Shown here in pieces: positions 27,524 through 36,859 of a stretch of DNA of 64,000 nt; position 1 is the first letter of the stretch, and each line of letters opens with the position of its first letter. The position numbers and the translations under genes were made by a program. Under the pieces are notes generated by a model. That model was not told the DNA's origin. It made no database searches and saw only the letters and a program-made list of their open reading frames with translations. This stretch comes from Bradyrhizobium diazoefficiens. GTDB taxonomy: Bacteria > Pseudomonadota > Alphaproteobacteria > Rhizobiales > Xanthobacteraceae. The stretch spans positions 2,914,001-2,978,000 of the forward strand of contig NZ_CP067041.1 in assembly GCF_016599855.1 (NCBI RefSeq), in the 5' to 3' direction.

Positions 27524-28549
27524 ATGGCTTCGCAATCCGCATTGCCGCGCCGCAGACTTGGCCGGACCGAACTTCAAGTCTCCGTCCTCGGGTTCGGAAC
27601 TGCGCCGCTCGGCGATCTCTTCCTTGAGCTCGATGATCACACGGCGATCGCCGCCGCAAGCCGCGCCTTCGAACTCGGCATCAATTTAGTCGATACATCG
27701 CCACATTACGGCAACGGTCTGTCGGAGCACCGCTGCGGAACCGCGCTCCGGCGAGTAAAGCGCCAGGACGTGGTCCTCTGTACCAAGACCGGCCGCTGGA
27801 TGGATCCGTTTCACCTGCCGGAGACCCGGTCGGGCTTTGTCGGCGGGCAGCCGCACCGGGCCGTCGTCGATTATTCCTACGACGGGACAATGCGCTCGGT
27901 TGAGCAGTCGCTGCTGCGGCTCGGCACCGACCGGATCGATCTGCTTCTGATCCACGATGTCGATGTCTGGACCCATGGCAAGGAGGCGATCGAGGACCGG
28001 TTTCGTGAAGCGATGACAGGTGCCTATGTGGCGCTCGACAAGCTTCGTAGCGAGGGCGTGGTCTCAGGAATAGGCATCGGCGTCAATGAAGCCGAAATGT
28101 GCGTGCGCTTTGCGCAGGCTGGGACCTTCGACGTGATGCTGCTCGCCGGGCGTTACTCGCTCTTGGAGCAACCCGCGCTGGAGGAGTTCATGCCGCTGGC
28201 GCTGAAACAGGGTATCGCCGTTCTGCTCGGCGGTGTCTTCAATTCCGGTATCCTGGCGACGGGCCCCGTCGCTGGCGCGAAGTACAATTACCAGGACGCG
28301 CCACCTCAGATCTTGGCGAGAGTTGCCGAGATCCAGCGCATCTGCACGGCGCATGGCATTGCTCTGCCGACAGCTGCATTGCATTTTGCGCTCGGCCATC
28401 CGGCGGTGGCGAGCGTGGTCCTGGGAGCGCAGAACCCCGCGGAGGTCGAGCGCAACGTGGCGGCGCTTACGACCAGCGTGCCGGCCGCATTGTGGGCTGA
28501 TCTGAAGGCTGCGCGCTTGCTGGAGGCAGACGCGCCTGTGCCGGCGTAA
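27524..28549 (+). CDS. Aldo/keto reductase (aldose 1-dehydrogenase type)
   Basis: A 341-residue NAD(P)-dependent oxidoreductase. The catalytic tetrad can be placed: Asp and Tyr in VDTSPHYGNGLSE near residue 57, Lys in LCTKTGRW near 87 and His in LLIHDVDVW near 146. ASVVLGAQNPAEVERNV near 305 binds the cofactor phosphate. It resembles D-threo-aldose/L-fucose 1-dehydrogenases. It is 134 bases after iolE in the same direction; a role in oxidising an imported sugar or inositol derivative is inferred from context. Confidence 0.83.
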   Translation: MASQSALPRRRLGRTELQVSVLGFGTAPLGDLFLELDDHTAIAAASRAFELGINLVDTSPHYGNGLSEHRCGTALRRVKRQDVVLCTKTGRWMDPFHLPETRSGFVGGQPHRAVVDYSYDGTMRSVEQSLLRLGTDRIDLLLIHDVDVWTHGKEAIEDRFREAMTGAYVALDKLRSEGVVSGIGIGVNEAEMCVRFAQAGTFDVMLLAGRYSLLEQPALEEFMPLALKQGIAVLLGGVFNSGILATGPVAGAKYNYQDAPPQILARVAEIQRICTAHGIALPTAALHFALGHPAVASVVLGAQNPAEVERNVAALTTSVPAALWADLKAARLLEADAPVPA

Positions 28550-28565
28550 GCAGGTCGCTCGCCGC

Positions 28566-29489
28566 CTACTTGCCCGCGCCGGTCGTCAGCCCGCTGACGA
28601 TGTAGCGCTCGAGGAAGATGCCAATCAGGACGAGGGGCGCGATTGCAGCCGTCGACAATGCCGCCATCGACCACCAGTTGATGCCCTGCGAGCCGGTCTG
28701 GCTCGCGACCATCACAGGCAGAGTCTTGGCGTCGGTGCTGGTGAGCAGCGCTGCGAAGAAATATTCGTTCCAGCACAACACCAGCGAGAGAATGAAGGCC
28801 GCCGCCATACCAGGGACGGCCAGCGGCAGGATGATGCGCAGAAACGCGCCCCAGGTCGACAGGCCGTCGACGAAGGCAGCTTCGTCGAGTTCGATCGGGA
28901 TCGAATTGAACTGGTCGCGCATGATCCAGATGACGATCGGCAGTACCGTCAACGTATAGAGCAGGATAAGGCCGAAGCTCGTGTCGAGCAGCACCAGGGC
29001 TTTGTAGAGGACGAGAAATGGCAGCGCGAGCACGACCGGCGGCAATATTAACTGCGACATGAAGAAGAACAGGATGTCGTCATTGCGCATCCATGCGAAC
29101 TTATAGCGGAAGCGGCTGAGGCCGTACGCCGCCAGCGATCCGAGGATCAACGCTAGCGTCGATGCCCCGACCGAGGTGATGATGCTATTGACGAAGCGGT
29201 TGACGAATTCCGAGCGCGCTGTCGAGATCCCGAACAGCGTGTCCGGCGACAACCCGAGCGAGCGCCATCCCTTCCAGTCCGGCTGGAAGTCCAGCCAGGG
29301 GATCAGATGGGCCTGCGTCACGTCGACTGCCGATTTGAACGAGGTCGTGACGGTCCAGTAGATCGGGAACAGGCAGATGAATGTCCAGAGCAGCAGCGCG
29401 GCGTAGACCGCCGTGCGGCCGAAGATGCGCCGCGCACGCGGGGCGACGCGACGTCTGCGGCCGGAATCCGATGCGGTCATTGCAGTCAA
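28566..29489 (-). CDS. Carbohydrate ABC transporter permease (MalG type)
   Basis: A 307-residue permease with an arginine-rich cytoplasmic N-terminus, six predicted helices, and the EAA loop PIELDEAAFVDGLSTWGAFLRI near residues 197-218. Third gene of a leftward operon (binding protein, permease, permease). It ends 16 bases from the convergent aldo/keto reductase gene. Confidence 0.88.
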   Translation of the reverse strand: MTAMTASDSGRRRRVAPRARRIFGRTAVYAALLLWTFICLFPIYWTVTTSFKSAVDVTQAHLIPWLDFQPDWKGWRSLGLSPDTLFGISTARSEFVNRFVNSIITSVGASTLALILGSLAAYGLSRFRYKFAWMRNDDILFFFMSQLILPPVVLALPFLVLYKALVLLDTSFGLILLYTLTVLPIVIWIMRDQFNSIPIELDEAAFVDGLSTWGAFLRIILPLAVPGMAAAFILSLVLCWNEYFFAALLTSTDAKTLPVMVASQTGSQGINWWSMAALSTAAIAPLVLIGIFLERYIVSGLTTGAGK

Positions 29490-29504
29490 GCGTAACTCCG
29501 TTCG

Positions 29505-30614
29505 CTATGCGACTCTCTGCGTCCAGCGTTTGGACAAGCGCAGCATCAGCGTCAGCAGCACGATGATCAACGCCAGGTAGACCATGGCGAGCGCCGTGCC
29601 GTATCCGACATTCGAGCGGTCGCGGTAGACGCGGTAGATGAAGCTCGACACCGTGTCGGTCGCGCCGCCCGGGCCGCCGGCCGTGACGTTGATGACGATG
29701 TCAGCGAGCTTCAGCTTGAAAATGATGCGAATGATGAGCACAGTGACGCTGACCGGCAGCATGATCGGAAAGGTCACGTGCCAGAACGACTGCCAGCCAT
29801 TCGCGCCATCCACCTTAGCAGCCTCCTGCACTTCCTTGGGCATGGCCTGAAGGCCCGCGAGCAGGATGATCATGATGAAGGGAATCGATACCCAGGCGTC
29901 CATCGCCTGGATCGTGAAGCGTGCCATCCAGGGCGACGCAAAGAAGGCTGGATTGTCCCAGCCGAGATAGCGCGCCAGGGTCGCCGCCGGGCCGAAGCGA
30001 TATTCCAGGAGCGACTTGCCGATCATCCAGCTCACCGCGACGGGACTTAGCATCATCGGCAGCAGGAACACGACGCGAAAGAATTTTCGCGCGCGAATCT
30101 CGATGCTCAGCAGCAGCGCGAGCGCAAAGGCAATGGCGTATTCGCCGAGCACCGCGGCCGTGTAGAAGACCATGTTGCCGAGCGCATTCCAGTAATAGGT
30201 GTCGGTCAACATGCTCCTGAGATTGTCGAACCCGCTGAAGCGCGGTCCCTCGATCGAGGAGAGATTCCAATCCAGGGCGGCGATGTAGAGCCCGAAGACT
30301 GTCGGAAAGATCACGACCGCCACGGTGAAGAAAACTGCAGGGAGCAGGAACAGCGCACGCTGGCCGCGCTCGCCACGGATCAAAACCTGTCCCGCGCCGT
30401 ACGCAACCGCCCAGAGCAAATAGGCGACAAGGATCGGGCGCCAGTTGGCAAATCCGGTCGCGATCGTCCCGGTCGCGTGCAGGATCTGCATGACGACCGC
30501 TAGCAGGAAGATAAGCGAGGCGAGGCCGATCAGTGCGCGGCCAACCGTCTTCCGCCGGCCGGCTGCGCGCTTCTGCGCCACTTTCCGGGGTGGGGTGTCA
30601 ACGAGAATCTGCAT
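29505..30614 (-). CDS. Sugar ABC transporter permease (MalF type)
   Basis: A 369-residue permease, longer than usual because of extra N-terminal helices (SLIFLLAVVMQILHATGTIA and FLLPAVFFTVAVVIFPTVFG). The EAA loop is MPKEVQEAAKVDGANGWQSFWHV near 258-280. It lies 15 bases upstream of its partner permease. The gene is separated from the binding-protein gene by 130 bases that hold a palindromic repeat. Confidence 0.87.
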   Translation of the reverse strand: MQILVDTPPRKVAQKRAAGRRKTVGRALIGLASLIFLLAVVMQILHATGTIATGFANWRPILVAYLLWAVAYGAGQVLIRGERGQRALFLLPAVFFTVAVVIFPTVFGLYIAALDWNLSSIEGPRFSGFDNLRSMLTDTYYWNALGNMVFYTAAVLGEYAIAFALALLLSIEIRARKFFRVVFLLPMMLSPVAVSWMIGKSLLEYRFGPAATLARYLGWDNPAFFASPWMARFTIQAMDAWVSIPFIMIILLAGLQAMPKEVQEAAKVDGANGWQSFWHVTFPIMLPVSVTVLIIRIIFKLKLADIVINVTAGGPGGATDTVSSFIYRVYRDRSNVGYGTALAMVYLALIIVLLTLMLRLSKRWTQRVA

Positions 30615-30686
30615 CCGTATCGAACTCTGCCGGGCCTGCGGTTACCTAAAGAGCAGCTGTCCGCGACGATGCAGCCCTTCTCGATT

Positions 30687-30729
30687 CGTCATTCCGGGTT
30701 TGGTCCTTTCGGACCGCCCCGGAATGACG
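30687..30729. repeat. Palindromic intergenic element (CGTCATTCCGGG type)
   Basis: CGTCATTCCGGG at 30687 and CCCCGGAATGACG ending at 30729 form a long stem; the interior GGTCC-TTTC-GGACC makes a tip hairpin. This sequence class is recalled as a dispersed palindrome of Bradyrhizobium and relatives. It sits after the binding-protein gene and before the permeases, where it may act as a transcription attenuator. Only one copy was noticed in the window. Confidence 0.75.
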
Positions 30730-30744
30730 GTGGTCATGACGCGA

Positions 30745-32406
30745 CTACGCGCCCAACGAGGCCTTGTAGAGCCCGATCTGCCGTTCGCGGCCGATCTGGT
30801 CGGTCAGCTTTTCCCAGGCTGCCGCGATGTTGTTCGCCCCGGTCTGTGCGTCGACCTTGCCGGCGAAGATCTTCGTCAGCTCGTCTTCCGCGATGCTGTA
30901 GTACTGGAAGATGCCGGGGATGCGCGGCTCGACCGCCCGATTGGGGTGGTTATACGAGTTGAACTGCGAGTTCAGATAGGAGGTGATGTACTTCCTGTCG
31001 TAACCTGCCGCCACCCATTCATCTATGTTGGAGTGGCTGGTCCGGTGGACCTGGAAGCCCGATGGATACATCACCGTCCAGAGCGACAAATCCTTGCCGC
31101 CGAGATGCGCGGCCGCGCTCCAGGCCGCCTTGTGCTTCTTCTCGTCGCCATTGACCCGGGCCATCACATAGACGCCCCAGCCAAGATAGGCGCAGTTCGG
31201 CGAATGGTTCGCGCCGCTCGGCAGCTTGTCCCATTTGCCGGTCTTGGAATTGTACACATCGTCGGATCCCGGCAGGATGTCGAACCCGACGACATCGCCG
31301 ATGACGGACGTGTCGCTCGCCTTCGCGACCTGGCCGATGTCGCCCCACCACGGGATCATCGAGCCGATGCCGGCAAGGAACTGCTGGAAGCCGGTGGTGT
31401 TTGGATCGGCGTTGAGCTGGTCGGCGGGCTCCGAGGGCAGCGCGTCGACCACGTCCTGGATGGCGCGCACCCACGCCGGATTGTTGATGCGCGGCTTCAT
31501 CGTGTCGATGTCGAACAACCAGGCCTTGTCGTCGGGATGTTTTGCATAGGCCGAGGCGCGGCTCGCCAGGAAATAGAAGCCGAAGCCGCCCCAAGGCTTT
31601 GGCGCGTCGAGGTAGCCGAACACGTTCTGGCCTTTGAACTTCTTGCCCTTGAGGAATTTCGTTACCGACTGCACCTGCTGCCAGGTTTTCGGCACCCCCC
31701 ATTCGCTCGTGTTGCCGGCGTCCTTCCAGGCCTTCGCGAGCGTGGCGTCGGAGAAGATATCGGTGCGATAGTTGAAGTTGTGGCAATCGCCATCGATGGT
31801 GACGCGATAGGTCTTGCCGTTCCAGGTTCCGACCGGCGGCTTCAGGTAGTCGACGTAATCGTCGATATCGATCTGCTTCTTGACCCAGTCCGGCATCTCC
31901 GAGGCGAGCCCCTTGCCGCAGACATCACCCTCGAACGGCGCGCCCATCTCGAGGATGTCGAAGTCGACCGTGCCGGTCGCGATCGCCTGTTGCAGGCGTG
32001 GGTTGTAGTCGGCCTGCGCCAGATCGATCCAGGAGATCTTTGCGCCTGTATAGGCCTGCCATGGCTTCAGGAAGCCGCGAAACAACAGGTTATGTAGATT
32101 CTGATTGTTCAGTCCCATGAAGGAGAGTTCGACACCTTTGAACTCGCCCTCCTTGATGCTGGCCTTTGTCGGGCCAAGACAGAGCTCACCGACCTTTTGC
32201 CAGTCGGCGTCGGTCGGAGCACCCTTGCCGACGCCTGGAATTTTCGTGATCTCGGCGCGCAAATTGGCTTGCGCGAATGCCAGATCGGAGAAGGTGCCAA
32301 GCGCGCCGCTAGTGCCAAGTGCGGCGGCTCCGGCCGCGCTCTTGAGCACCGTGCGCCGGCTCGGGTGCATTGCGGGATGCTGATCATGCTCTTGCTGCTT
32401 CGTCAC
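30745..32406 (-). CDS. ABC transporter substrate-binding protein with Tat signal
   Basis: A 553-residue solute-binding family 1 protein, large for the class. The N-terminus SRRTVLKSAAGAAALG (about residues 15-30) is a twin-arginine signal, so the protein is exported folded. Further motifs include VELSFMGLNNQNLHNLL near 85 and FDILEMGAPFEGDV near 130. It leads an importer whose operon has two permeases and no ATPase. With inositol genes adjacent, inositol, a polyol or an oligosaccharide is the likely ligand. Confidence 0.85.
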   Translation of the reverse strand: MTKQQEHDQHPAMHPSRRTVLKSAAGAAALGTSGALGTFSDLAFAQANLRAEITKIPGVGKGAPTDADWQKVGELCLGPTKASIKEGEFKGVELSFMGLNNQNLHNLLFRGFLKPWQAYTGAKISWIDLAQADYNPRLQQAIATGTVDFDILEMGAPFEGDVCGKGLASEMPDWVKKQIDIDDYVDYLKPPVGTWNGKTYRVTIDGDCHNFNYRTDIFSDATLAKAWKDAGNTSEWGVPKTWQQVQSVTKFLKGKKFKGQNVFGYLDAPKPWGGFGFYFLASRASAYAKHPDDKAWLFDIDTMKPRINNPAWVRAIQDVVDALPSEPADQLNADPNTTGFQQFLAGIGSMIPWWGDIGQVAKASDTSVIGDVVGFDILPGSDDVYNSKTGKWDKLPSGANHSPNCAYLGWGVYVMARVNGDEKKHKAAWSAAAHLGGKDLSLWTVMYPSGFQVHRTSHSNIDEWVAAGYDRKYITSYLNSQFNSYNHPNRAVEPRIPGIFQYYSIAEDELTKIFAGKVDAQTGANNIAAAWEKLTDQIGRERQIGLYKASLGA

Positions 32407-33019
32407 GAAATCCTCCCGTTTTTTGACGCTGCTTATATCAAAGTCTTGGTCAGGTCAGATTGGGCCGCCTAAGCACCATGGAGAAGTGACGCTCGCCGAA
32501 GTTCAAGTCGCGGCGGTGGTGCGAGAAGCCGCGTCGAGTATGCAACGGCACCGATCAATGTCAACGAATCCGCGCAAGGCGGGCGCGATCATGCAATGCA
32601 AACGATGCCGTCGTTCTTGCGCTGCAGTACGCCAGCGAGGGATGTCGCGTCGCCGTCATATTTGCGCCGAATGCGTAGCGCAGCCCGTGCGGCCGCGGAT
32701 GCCTTGGCGCGGCTCATGCCGCATGCGGGATCACGCCCTTCCTGAAGATTTCTGTGTGCTCACTGGCCGCCTGCAGTGTCCCGCGCGAACTCGCCATTCA
32801 ACGCTGTCGGATGGTGGCTGGGCGATCACTCCATCAGGCTGCGTGCAGCATCTTTTCGATCTTGCGGACTTCCGTGTGCAGCAGGAGCGCGATGTTCTCG
32901 ATGCGTTCGGGCGGCAGCCGGCTCTCGATGGCCGCAATGCTGATCGAGGCCGCTGTCGGTGTAGCGCACCGCCATACCCGCTCCACAGTTGTGAGCACAG
33001 TCGACTTCCTGTCCGCCGC
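32407..33019. other. Long intergenic region with gene remnants
   Basis: About 610 bases between the importer and the GYD gene. Apart from the IclR remnant at 32834-32950 nothing is assignable. A minus-strand 42-codon frame (near 32593-32720, SRAKASAAARAALRIRRKYD) could be another scrap but matches no family known to me. Confidence 0.5.
32834..32950 (-). pseudogene. C-terminal remnant of an IclR-family regulator
   Basis: A minus-strand frame of 38 residues ending in TGA encodes ASISIAAIESRLPPERIENI followed by a basic helix. This fits the last helices of IclR effector domains (AxISIxxPxxRLPxERI). Upstream in other frames are scraps that no longer form a domain. The rest of the gene is gone. 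Confidence 0.5.
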
Positions 33020-33304
33020 TCAGTCCGCTGCGTGCTTGATCGCGGCTTCGAAGGTCTTTGCCTCGAAGGCCGGCATGCTCTGGATCCGCCCAAGACCCTC
33101 GGTGGAATACCAGACAGAAAACGCAAGGACCGCCTCCGGTTTCGGAGCATCGACGATGTCGACGAAATCGTAATGGCCCTGCGTGTAGTGAACGGACTCG
33201 AGTTTGATGCCCAACTTCTCGAGCTTCGCCGTGGCCCTACCGACCCGATCCGACTGCTTTTTTGCCCACTCCGGGCTCAGATTTCCGAGCAGCACATATT
33301 TCAT
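33020..33304 (-). CDS. GYD-domain protein
   Basis: A 94-residue protein from the ATG at 33304, which has an excellent ribosome site (GGAGGAG). KYVLLGNLSPEW at the N-terminus and TQGHYDFVDIVDAP near residue 46 match the GYD domain, a small ferredoxin-like fold of unknown function with a Gly-x-Tyr-Asp centre. A longer reading upstream lacks such features. It lies 134 bases after the E2 gene on the same strand. Confidence 0.78.
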   Translation of the reverse strand: MKYVLLGNLSPEWAKKQSDRVGRATAKLEKLGIKLESVHYTQGHYDFVDIVDAPKPEAVLAFSVWYSTEGLGRIQSMPAFEAKTFEAAIKHAAD

Positions 33305-33438
33305 GGTCTCCTCCACGGTACGTTGATCATGTTGCGCGAAGAGATCGCAATCATACGTCGTTTGGCGAGCCAGGCCTACGCCGTCCCTTGTCACGGAGCC
33401 GTGTACGCCCATGGCGAGGCCCCGGAACGTCTTCCAGC

Positions 33439-34539
33439 TCACGTAGCTCGCTCAAGGTCCAACTTGAGCGCGACCAGGAAACGCGCGGCTTCGCCACCGG
33501 TCACCACGCGATGGTCAAATGTGAGCGACAACGGCAGCATGCGCCGCACCGCAGGCTGGCCTCGATGGGCGACCACCCGTTGGGAAATCCGGCCCGCGCC
33601 AATGATGGCCGTTTGCGGGGGCACGATGATCAGATTGGCAAATCGACCGCCGATCATTCCGAAATTCGACAGCGTGATGGTTGCGCCGCGCAATTCTTCC
33701 TGGGGTATCGAGCGTGCGATAGCGTCAGCCCTTAGCCGGTCGAGTCCGGCGCGCAAGTCCGATACGCTTCGCTCGGCGATATTGCGCAACACCGGAACGA
33801 TGAGACCACCCTCGGTATCGACGGCGATTCCGAGATCGACGCGTTCGGCCAGGCGCCGCTCTCGCGTGCCGGAATTGTACCAGGCATTGAGTGCAGGCTC
33901 TGCCTTACAGGCGGCAGAGATGCCCCGCGCCAGACGGATTGTCGCGTCCTCGCCCTCCCGCCAATCGTCGATATCGGCTTCATCGGTGACAGTAGCGGCA
34001 ACGATCTCGGAGTGGGCCGCCGTCATCCGTTGAGCCATCGCGCGCCGCATGCCGCGCAGAGGTTCGGCGGGACCGCTCTGAGACATGCTCTTGACGGCCC
34101 GTTCTACGTCGGCGCGGGTTATAGTGCCGTCCGGCCCTGTGCCCTCGACGAGCTCAATTGCGACGTTGAGCTTGCGTGCGAGTGCGCGCACCGCAGGAAA
34201 CACTTGCGGTTCCTGGCCGGCCGGTCGCGCTGAAGGCGTTCCGGTCGCGAGTGGAGGCTCGCCGCTGCCCAACTCGCCGACAATTGTGCCGGTATCTTGC
34301 TCGGTGCCCTCGGCAAACTCCACCAGTGGCGTGCCCACCTTCACGAGATCTCCCTTAGCGCCAAAGAGGCGCGCGATTCGTCCACTCGACGGCGAGGGTA
34401 TCTCAACTACCGCTTTATCGGTTTCGACGGCGAGCAGCGGTTGATCGGTGACAACGTGATCGCCTTCGTTGACATACCAGGTGACGATCTCAGCTTCTTC
34501 GAGACCTTCTCCGAGATCTGGCAGGATGAACTGGTGCAT
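33439..34539 (-). CDS. 2-oxoacid dehydrogenase complex E2 (dihydrolipoamide acyltransferase)
   Basis: A 366-residue E2. One lipoyl domain at the N-terminus has VETDKAVVEIPSP near residue 40, the Lys being the lipoylation site. A peripheral-subunit-binding domain follows (PAVRALARKLNVAIELVEGT near 115), then the acyltransferase domain. The catalytic HxxxDG motif reads HRVVTGG, with Thr in place of Asp. Start at HQFILPDLGEG (34539) fits the family. Operon order is E1-alpha, E1-beta, E2. The acyl substrate (pyruvate, branched-chain or acetoin-type) cannot be decided. Confidence 0.88.
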   Translation of the reverse strand: MHQFILPDLGEGLEEAEIVTWYVNEGDHVVTDQPLLAVETDKAVVEIPSPSSGRIARLFGAKGDLVKVGTPLVEFAEGTEQDTGTIVGELGSGEPPLATGTPSARPAGQEPQVFPAVRALARKLNVAIELVEGTGPDGTITRADVERAVKSMSQSGPAEPLRGMRRAMAQRMTAAHSEIVAATVTDEADIDDWREGEDATIRLARGISAACKAEPALNAWYNSGTRERRLAERVDLGIAVDTEGGLIVPVLRNIAERSVSDLRAGLDRLRADAIARSIPQEELRGATITLSNFGMIGGRFANLIIVPPQTAIIGAGRISQRVVAHRGQPAVRRMLPLSLTFDHRVVTGGEAARFLVALKLDLERAT

Positions 34540-34559
34540 GGGACAAGGTCCGTCGAGAT

Positions 34560-35540
34560 CTAGCGAAACTGGCACAGCTTGCGCGCTGCGGTCACGATGC
34601 GGTCAACCGATGGCATATAGTGTTGCTCGAGGCGTGCCATTGGGATGATCGTGTCATAGCCGGTGACGCGGGTCACAGGGGCAAGCAGCGAGGCAAGGCT
34701 GCATTCAGCGACAGTGGCGGCGATCTCGGCTCCGAACCCGCCGGTGCGTGCCGCCTCGTGCACGATGATGCACCGGCCGGTCTTCGCGACGGAACGCAGC
34801 ACGGTGTCTTCATCATAGGGTTTGAGTGTGGCTAGATCGATCACCTCTGCGGAAATCCCCTCGTCAGAGAGTGCATCGGCCGCGGCCGCGGTTTCCTTCA
34901 GCACCGCGCCCCAACTGATCATCGTGATGTCGCGACCATCTCGCAACACGAAGGCACGATCCAGCGGCAAGGCCTCGCCATTGTCCTCCACCTCGCCTTT
35001 CGCCGCGCGGTAGAGGCGTGTTGGCTCCAGAAACACCACCGGATCGGGATCGCGGATCGCAGCCAGAAGAAGGCCATAGGCGCTTTCCGGCGACGAAGGC
35101 ATGACAACCCGCAAGCCGGGAATATGGGCGAGCATCGCCTCGGTGCTCTCAGAATGGTGCTCGGGAGCGCGAATGCCGGCTCCATGCGGCGTGCGCAGGA
35201 CCATCGGACAGGTGAGCCGTCCTTGGGTACGGTTGCGCATCCGGGATGCGTGGTTCACCAACTGATCGAGGCAGGGATAGATAAATCCCATAAACTGGAT
35301 CTCGCCGACCGGCCTCAGTCCCTGCGCGGCCATGCCGACGCAAAGCCCGCTGATCAGGAGTTCGGCCAGCGGCGTATCGAGCACGCGCTCCGGTCCAAAG
35401 CGCTTTTGCAAGCCTACGGTTGCGCGGAAGACGCCTCCATTGATGCCGACATCTTCGCCGAGCACGACCACGCTTGGATCATCCTCCATCGCCCGTCCGA
35501 GCGCCAGATTGACGGCCTCGACCAAGGTCACTTCAGGCAT
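34560..35540 (-). CDS. 2-oxoacid dehydrogenase E1 component, beta subunit
   Basis: A 326-residue transketolase-like protein starting PEVTLVEAVNLAL at 35540, eight bases inside the end of the alpha gene. VVVLGEDVGINGGVFRAT near residue 25, GIRAPEHHSESTEAML near 125 and VIDLATLKPYDEDTV near 230 are typical. It makes an alpha2beta2 heterotetramer with the upstream subunit and decarboxylates a 2-oxoacid onto the E2 lipoyl arm. Confidence 0.9.
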   Translation of the reverse strand: MPEVTLVEAVNLALGRAMEDDPSVVVLGEDVGINGGVFRATVGLQKRFGPERVLDTPLAELLISGLCVGMAAQGLRPVGEIQFMGFIYPCLDQLVNHASRMRNRTQGRLTCPMVLRTPHGAGIRAPEHHSESTEAMLAHIPGLRVVMPSSPESAYGLLLAAIRDPDPVVFLEPTRLYRAAKGEVEDNGEALPLDRAFVLRDGRDITMISWGAVLKETAAAADALSDEGISAEVIDLATLKPYDEDTVLRSVAKTGRCIIVHEAARTGGFGAEIAATVAECSLASLLAPVTRVTGYDTIIPMARLEQHYMPSVDRIVTAARKLCQFR

Positions 35541-36660
35541 CGTGCCCTCCCGCCAGCTCACGACGTTGCGCGGCATAAACCTCCGGCAGATTGGCATAGA
35601 GGTGATCGAACATGGTTTCGCGCCGGCGCGGTGCGGTCGTCAGATAGTGTTCGACCGCTGCCTCGATGCGCTCATTGCACTCGGCCGATAGCCGTTCCTC
35701 GTCCAATTTGCTCCAGAGTTTTTGTCCGACAAGATAGGCCCGCAGGCGCGCAATCGGCTCTTTCTTCCAATGAGCCTGGACTTCGTCAGGCGAACGATAG
35801 CGTGATGCATCGTCGGAGGTCGTGTGATCGCCGAGCCGGTAGGTGACTGCCTCGATGAAGCGGGGCCCGTTGCCATCGCGGGCTGCGGTAATGGCCTCTT
35901 CGGCTGCGGCGCGTACCGCCAGCACATCGCTCCCATCGACCTGCTCGCCGGTGAATCCGGCGGCGATAGCCTTCTGCGCCAGCGTTTCGCAACTAGTCTG
36001 TAGCCGCAACGGTACCGATATGGCCCATTGATTGTTGGTGGCGACGAACACGACCGGCAGCTTGTGCGCACCGGCAAAATTCATCGCCTCGTAAACATCA
36101 CCTTTCGACGTGGCGCCATCGCCGAACATGCAAACCGCGACACGCGGCTCCTTACGCAGCTTGAAAGCGTAAGCAACACCGGCGGCGTGTGGCGCCTGAG
36201 ATCCAACGGGAACGCAAAACGGGAAATCATTCGTCGGCCCGGAGAAATGACTGCCCCGCTCGTCCCCGCCCCAAAACAGCAGGATCTCCTCCAGCTTGAC
36301 GCCACGCCAGATCAGCGCGCCATTGTCGCGATAGGAGGGCAACAGCACGTCTTCTTCCCGCATCGCACTAGCTATTCCAGGCGATACTGCCTCTTGGCCG
36401 AGCGAGACGGCATACGTCCCAAGCCGGCCGGTCCGCTGCAGTGCAACAGCCTTTCGGTCAAAAAGTCGCACGAGCACCATGGACCGATAAAGCGCGATGA
36501 GCACCTTGGCATCCGAGGCGGAGGCGGGGAGGGGACGGTTGATCGAGCCGTCCGGCGCGAGATAATTGCGGTAGCGCACGTCAAAGCGCGCGATCACGGG
36601 CAGATCTTGATTTGTCCTGTTGCTGGCCACGCTCTCACTCCAAGCGATGCCGCCTCCCAT
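35533..36660 (-). CDS. 2-oxoacid dehydrogenase E1 component, alpha subunit
   Basis: A 375-residue ThDP-binding subunit. The cofactor motif is FGDGATSKGD followed by NNQWAIS (residues about 178-215). YAVSLGQEAVSPGIASAM near 82 and the phosphorylation-loop-like GDHTTSDDASRYR near 283 resemble the PDH/BCKDH alpha family. First gene of the three-gene operon. No E3 (lipoamide dehydrogenase) is encoded alongside, so a shared E3 from elsewhere is expected. Confidence 0.9.
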   Translation of the reverse strand: MGGGIAWSESVASNRTNQDLPVIARFDVRYRNYLAPDGSINRPLPASASDAKVLIALYRSMVLVRLFDRKAVALQRTGRLGTYAVSLGQEAVSPGIASAMREEDVLLPSYRDNGALIWRGVKLEEILLFWGGDERGSHFSGPTNDFPFCVPVGSQAPHAAGVAYAFKLRKEPRVAVCMFGDGATSKGDVYEAMNFAGAHKLPVVFVATNNQWAISVPLRLQTSCETLAQKAIAAGFTGEQVDGSDVLAVRAAAEEAITAARDGNGPRFIEAVTYRLGDHTTSDDASRYRSPDEVQAHWKKEPIARLRAYLVGQKLWSKLDEERLSAECNERIEAAVEHYLTTAPRRRETMFDHLYANLPEVYAAQRRELAGGHDA

Positions 36661-36859
36661 GGGTCGTCATTTGGTACCTGCGCCCACGCGTTGCAATACC
36701 ACGACGGGTTAGCTCCGATGCGCACTCACGGCCTTGCTGCAGCGCGGGTTTAGAGGATCAAGGCATCCGGTCGTGGAAACTGCACGGCCACGGAGGCATA
36801 TGAATGCATGGCAAATGGTCAGGTGATCCTACTCCGTGGGATTGGTGAGCCTCCTTGGA

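Noticed and set aside
30445..32097. A 550-codon plus-strand frame over the Tat-type binding protein.
   Set aside because: Antisense shadow; the minus-strand protein has a signal and family motifs.
32423..34033. A 536-codon plus-strand open frame across the E2 and GYD genes.
   Set aside because: It is antisense to genes with clear family motifs and has a composition typical of a GC-rich shadow frame.
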